Shown here: positions 59,648-64,000 of the stretch, in pieces
Layout: each line of letters begins with the position of its first letter
How positions within the stretch are numbered: the first letter of the stretch is position 1
DNA from: Bugulina stolonifera
Lineage: Eukaryota; Bryozoa; Gymnolaemata; Cheilostomatida; Bugulidae
Direction: 5' to 3'
Length of the DNA: 64,000 bases
Assembly: GCA_935421135.1 (NCBI GenBank)
Contig: OW285191.1
Span: forward strand, 3,759,219 to 3,823,218
Made by a program: the position numbers and the translations under genes
Notes under the pieces: generated by a model
Databases searched by the model: none
What the model was told of the DNA's origin: nothing
Seen by the model: only the letters and a program-made list of their open reading frames with translations

Positions 59648-60360
59648 TGTGACCCGATGTGAATCCGAAGCCTTCCGATGTGAATCCGAAGCCTCCCGAT
59701 GCATCCCGATGTGAATCCGAAGCCTTCCGATGCATCCCGATGTGATTCCGAAGCTTCCCGATGCATCCCGATGCATCCCGATGTGAATCCGAAGCTTCCC
59801 GATGCATCCCGATGTGATTCCGAAGCTTCCCGATGCATCCCGATGTGATTCCGAAGCTTCCCGATGCATCCCGATGTGAATCCGAAGCTTCCCGATGCAT
59901 CCCGATGTGATTCCGAAGCTTCCCGATGCATCCCGATGTGATTCCGAAGCTTCCCGATGCATCCCGATGCATCCCGATGTGAATTGACACATCGGGATGC
60001 ATCGGGAAGCTTCGGAATCACATCGGGATGCATCGGGATGCATCGGGAAGCTTCGGAATCACATCGGGATGCATCGGGAAGCTTCGGAATCACATCGGGA
60101 TGCATCGGGAAGCGTCGGATTCACATCGGGATGCATCGGGAAGCTTCGGAATCACATCGGGAAGCTTCGGAATCACATCGGGATGCATCGGGAGGCTTCG
60201 GATTCACATCGGGGTGCATCGGGAGGCTTCGGATTCACATCGGGGTGCATCGGGAGGCTTCGGATTCACATCGGGGTGCATCGGGAGGCTTCGGATTCAC
60301 ATCGGGGTGCATCGGGAGGCTTCGGATTCACATCGGGAGGCTTCGGATTCACATCGGGGT
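59648..60360. repeat. Giant palindrome of ~31 bp iterons
   Basis: Two arms of about 335-370 bp are built from opposite-facing tandem copies (about ten per arm) of a 31 bp unit containing ATCGGGATGC, ATCGGGAAGC and TTCGGATTCAC. The arms meet at CCCGATGTG-AATTGA-CACATCGGG (loop 59,982-59,987). Each unit contains ATGCAT and AAGCTT six-base palindromes. Copies near the centre carry AAGCTTC, and outer copies carry AGGCTTC in both arms, so the divergence is symmetrical. ORFs of 120-190 codons through it in several frames (HREASESHRDASG repeats) are artefacts of the repeat. Confidence 0.95.
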
Positions 60361-60656
60361 GGGGAAATGGTTAGACTCCGCCCACTGAATACTACTATTT
60401 AAGGTATAAGTTTCTCACTCTAGCAGTATGAACAATCAGCCTCTAGTCAACAGAGTGAGAGTAAACAGAGACAGCTACCTACTAGTCAGTGCCTGATCAG
60501 AGATGTCAACAAGTAGAACATAAGGTTAGTGTTAAATGGAGTAATTGGCAGCAATTGTGAAGTGTTTATTGTATAAAATGCTATCAAGCTAAAAAATAAC
60601 TCACACCCTACTACTATATATTTTTATAGGGAGGCTAAACAATTTAATATATTACA
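60361..60656 (+). promoter_or_regulatory. Rightward promoter-like region and short leader
   Basis: Immediately right of the palindrome is ACTATTTAAGGTATAAGTTT, TATA-like, followed by a 22-codon ORF (60,428-60,496, MNNQPLVNRVRV...) and a good donor AAG|GTTAGT near 60,524. With the leftward TATA on the other side, the palindrome sits between two outward-facing promoter-like sequences. Transcription from here would run into the right TIR; no larger gene is found. Confidence 0.4.
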
Positions 60657-60981
60657 TTATAGTCCCACCCCAGTGGAACTCGGAATGGGCGGCGGGCCGC
60701 TGCCTAGTCGCTTGGCCCGGTGGATACGGGGCACCGGCGTCGCCTCCACGTGTACGGTCGGCGCCGCACGCAACGTGGGCGGACGCGGCTTGACCGCCTC
60801 AAACGATTGGTCGTTCGGGTGAGTGGGGGTTGCGGGGGGGAGGGTGGGCGGCGGTGGAGGAGGGGTGGCGGTGATGACGGTGATGGCGGCGGCGGCGGCG
60901 GCGGCGGCGGTGGTGGTGGTGGTGGTGGCGGCGGCGGCGGCGGTGGCGGTGGTGGTGGTGGCGGCGGTGGTGGTGGTGGCG

Positions 60982-61012
<31 letters not shown>

Positions 61013-61383
61013 TGGTGAGGGCGGTGGTGGTGGCGGCGGCGACGGCGGTGGTGAGGGCGGCGGTGGCGGCGGCGGCGACGGCGGTGGCGCGGACGGGACG
61101 AGGGCGGTGGCGGGGAGGGGGGAGGAGTGGGAGGTGGGGGAGGGGGAGGGGAGGAGGGTGGGAAGGAGGAAGGGAAGGGGTCGTGGCCGGGTTCGGGGTC
61201 AAGTGTGCAAATGTTTTTTCGACCAATCAGAAGGGGGGATTTTGGGGTGACCTTGGCAAGGTCGTGTGCAAAATTTTTGTGCTCTTCTGTGATTGGTTGA
61301 AATCGGAAATACCGGCTTGTGATTGGTTGAAAACAGGGGTCAATGAGTGCGTGTCTGTCTAGAAGTGCACTGACTATACTACT
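60657..61383 (-). repeat. Right terminal inverted repeat of the Polinton (727 bp)
   Basis: Inverse complement of the left TIR with one difference found, ending ...GTGCACTGACTATACTACT. Contains the same CCG/CCA (here GGC/GGT) triplet tract. The open frames in it encode poly-Gly, poly-Ala/Val or poly-Ala/Thr and are not credible genes. Confidence 0.95.
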
Positions 61384-61389
61384 AGCAGA
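61384..61389 (+). other. Right 6 bp target-site duplication AGCAGA
   Basis: Identical to 50,635-50,640; the uninterrupted host site would read ...ACACAGCAGAAACACAA.... Confidence 0.93.
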
Positions 61390-64000
61390 AACACAACGTT
61401 AGGCTATTCCTTAGTAAGATATTTGCAAAATGTATATTATCTTACAGAAGTGTGTAATTATACTTGCAATGAACAAATAGACAGTTTTAAATGCACATAC
61501 ACTGGCTGATGTGCTACATACTGTATGCACTGCATACATTCCAGTATAAGAGGATGCAATCCATAGCCCTGTGTATACAATGCTAATAGCCCACTTTGAG
61601 ATAATAGCAAACGACAAGTAGAGCAGGTGCTACATTCAAGGCACGTGTCTACACAGGCATACAATATCTACACACACTTGCAGTCCTTGTCAACATTGCT
61701 CTATGAGCTACTATAATTAATACACCCACCATATAGTACATGACTGTATGTTCCATATTTGTACATGTTATAATAATGCCTTTCCTTACATGTACTCCTT
61801 ATCTAATCAGAGTTAGGCAAGAGGTAGGAAAATCTCTTTGGCATGACCTTATACTTCCGACATTATTTTGAACTGTTTAGTAGATATTTCCTCCTATGAA
61901 TTTGGAGAGTTACATGTACTTGCCTGTAAAATAGCCGAGTACAACTTTTCTTGAAACTGACCAATCATGACTGGCCTAGTTATTATGACATGTATTAATA
62001 GCTAACAGACACCTGCTCTCTCCTGTCAGCATGTAATCAGTAGTATATTATCTATTACAGTGGACATGTAATCACAACAACCGTGTAGATATAGTGCCCC
62101 CTACCTCTATTTAATAAAGCATGTCTCAGCTCAGCCACTTTAGTACTTTGTGTTGAATTTTTGAAATAAACTCTGGAATAAAATCATTTGCTTTTCCTTT
62201 TATCCTTCCAGATCAGTTCTACAAAGTGCTTGTGTAGCCTCACACAATAATTAGTCATTATGTTATTATCACAATGCTTATTAAACTTGTAAACAGCTAC
62301 ATATATATTTTATACATGTATTTTTCTGTTCTCAGTATAAAGTCCAGCACATGTAATACATGTATGTCATGGTTTTAAAATATTCCTACAAATAATCTAC
62401 AAGTCTGTCATGGCCATGTGCAGTATATTGTACTTCCATAGGTACAAGTACATGTAGGTAGGTCTAACTATTGGGAAATCTTCTTCTAAAACATTGAGGT
62501 GAGCTAGTATCTTGTACATGTAAACCCACATGCTTTAGTATCTACATGATTGTATACCATTGCATTCCATGTAGTTGTTCTTGTGAACATGCACCAGGAC
62601 CAATGTTATTCCTTGCTGCCTGTGAATTAGCATTCATTTCTCTAGTGCTTTCATCAGGGTATAAGTTATGGAGATACATATTCTATTTACTTGTAAACTG
62701 ATACAAAATCTCTTTGTACAATTTCTAGAAAACATGAATATGCAATGAATGCCATCACAACACCGCTGCCGTAGGCTAACATATGCTGTCATAGTGTACA
62801 TGTGAAATCTCCTTTTGTAGAAGAGAAACTAGAACTGGAGTGTATTCAGTCTGTTCCCCCTGAGAGACAACCTACCACTTGCCAGGAATAATTAACTGCT
62901 TTGAGAAAGTGTGTGAAAATATCCGAGGGAAAGATAAATAATTAAAATGTGGTAATTATTTCTAAGTACTACTGAACGTAATGTGACATGCATACTTACA
63001 TGTAGATGCATACGTATGGTCGTACCTACAATGTATTATATTAGTACTATAGCCTTGGATCTAAACAACATCATTATAATATGGTATATGGCGCCCAAGT
63101 GCTTGATTTTACAAACAATTGCATCAGTAGTTAGTGTCTTGGCAACCTCTTGGACCGATCTGGGTCACAAATAGAAATCTAAGATGGCCGTCTGGAACCA
63201 TCTCTAGCTTATCGGCACACCTGGGTTTTCCGCACAAAAATGAAAATTTTGCTTTCAGCACAGGCCAGTGTGTCCGCGACTCTGTGACAGATGTGTGTCA
63301 GAAAATATTTTAGCGAGTTGGCCTGTGACTAAAATTTCGGTCGTAAAGACACGATGTTAGCTATTCTACATTGTACATTGTGCCTTATTTTTCAAACGCT
63401 GCAAAAAGAAGCATAATATTATTGTTACATAAATTGTAAATTTATGGCATGTATGCTCTGTACCAGTAGGTACTTTGTGCAATATTTCTACAATCTAGAG
63501 TAATGTATGCAAGTATCACTGTGTCTTGTAACGGCTAGCAAAATGAATAACTGTCACTTGGTTGAGCTGCAACAGAAATGATAAGGCCACAGAATGGACT
63601 GGTACCGTGTGCTTATAAGTGAAATCTGATGGCTGAAGCTAATCATGCAGAATTATCTGGAATCTCCCACATTATTGCTGCCAGTGAGACGGGAGTTTTT
63701 AGAGAGTAGCCTACTGCGTATCTCTGGACGTGGGCTGTGGGCTCTCAGGCTAGGAATTCCTAATCTGAGGTCGCCCATACGCCCCCACACTCTAAAATCT
63801 AATAATGATCTTTTACTGCATCAGTGTGAATAACAGAGTACCATGCTGTTACGGTGCCGGCAGCATTTCCATGAACAGCAGAGGGTGCGAGTAGGAACCT
63901 CTGCTAAGGATACAGGTTAGGTATGAGTAGGAACCTCTGCTAAGGCTACAGATTAGGTACCACTAGGGACCTCTGCTAAAAGTCCATGTAAGACTTTCTG
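61390..64000. other. Host sequence right of the Polinton, no gene seen
   Basis: AT-rich with many ACATGTA words. Open frames are below 90 codons and lack domain or splice support. The right edge has a ~31-37 bp tandem repeat. Confidence 0.45.
63880..63982 (+). repeat. Short tandem repeat at window end
   Basis: Three units of about 37 bp: GAGTAGGAACCTCTGCTAAG then G(A/C)TACAG.TTAGGTA. It may continue past the window. Confidence 0.75.

Larger units (their letters stand above)
50641..61383 (+). mobile_element. Complete Polinton/Maverick-type element lacking DNA polymerase B
   Basis: 10,743 bp bounded by 727 bp inverted repeats with AG/CT ends and the AGCAGA target duplication. Ten plus-strand ORFs fill 51,424-59,022 with overlaps or gaps of mostly under 120 bp: unknown coiled-coil, membrane protein, packaging ATPase, two small unknowns, integrase-chromodomain, probable penton, pX/pVI-like, probable major capsid, adenain-like protease. 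One minus-strand ORF and a palindromic iteron array fill 59,253-60,360. All ORFs are intact, so the copy is young. Known Polintons are usually 15-20 kb and encode a protein-primed PolB of over 1000 residues; no frame here could encode one. Confidence 0.95.

Noticed and set aside
59648..60360. CRISPR-like array
   Set aside because: The unit is contiguous without unique spacers, reverses orientation at the centre, and lies in a eukaryotic transposon.
59495..60402. Six overlapping ORFs of 120-193 codons with HREASESHRDASG-type repeats
   Set aside because: A 31 bp iteron array shifts frame each unit, keeping several frames open on both strands; no start or promoter logic and no family.

Overview
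This is an AT-rich nuclear window from an invertebrate animal. Multi-exon genes with short GT-AG introns, metazoan families (PPCDC, ABHD12, mitochondrial amidoxime reductase, an INSM-type zinc finger) and dense, nested transposons point to an early-branching metazoan such as a sponge. That placement is an inference; no ribosomal or organelle marker is present.

Layout. 0.6-2.1 kb: complete three-exon PPCDC gene (CoA synthesis), plus strand. 3.3-8.4 kb: ABHD12-like lipase, minus strand, 11 exons, full Ser-Asp-His triad. 8.8-9.2 kb: MITE between TTAA duplications. 9.2-14.5 kb: no gene seen; AT-rich repeats. 14.5-22.8 kb: decayed Kolobok-type transposon with a minus-strand THAP/DDE transposase and a convergent gene carrying a P2X7-C-terminal-like cysteine domain; a 1.6 kb hAT-like element with an 8 bp target duplication is nested in it. 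24.9-31.6 kb: remnants of Tc1, PIF/Harbinger, pogo/DDE_1 and a MADF gene. 31.7-37.8 kb: BEL/Pao LTR retrotransposon, minus strand, with LTRs, polypurine tract and a broken gag-pol. 40.6-43.2 kb: MOSC-domain gene (MTARC type), plus strand, six exons. 44.2-47.6 kb: INSM/nerfin-type zinc finger gene, minus strand, six exons.

The main discovery is a complete, young Polinton/Maverick-type element at 50,641-61,383 (10,743 bp). It has 727 bp terminal inverted repeats with one mismatch found, AG...CT ends and an exact 6 bp target duplication (AGCAGA). Inside are ten tightly packed intact plus-strand ORFs: an unknown coiled-coil protein, a small membrane protein, an A32/FtsK-like packaging ATPase, two small unknown proteins, a DDE integrase with a chromodomain, a probable penton/minor capsid protein, a pX/pVI-like basic protein, a probable double-jelly-roll major capsid protein and an adenain-like protease. 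It keeps morphogenesis and integration genes but has no protein-primed DNA polymerase B, the usual hallmark of Polintons. The space that could hold replication functions contains one minus-strand 86-residue ORF with its own TATA box and a ~710 bp palindrome made of ~31 bp iterons, with promoter-like sequence on both sides. I read it as a polymerase-less, possibly helper-dependent Polinton with a candidate iteron/hairpin origin or enhancer. 61.4-64 kb: no gene seen.
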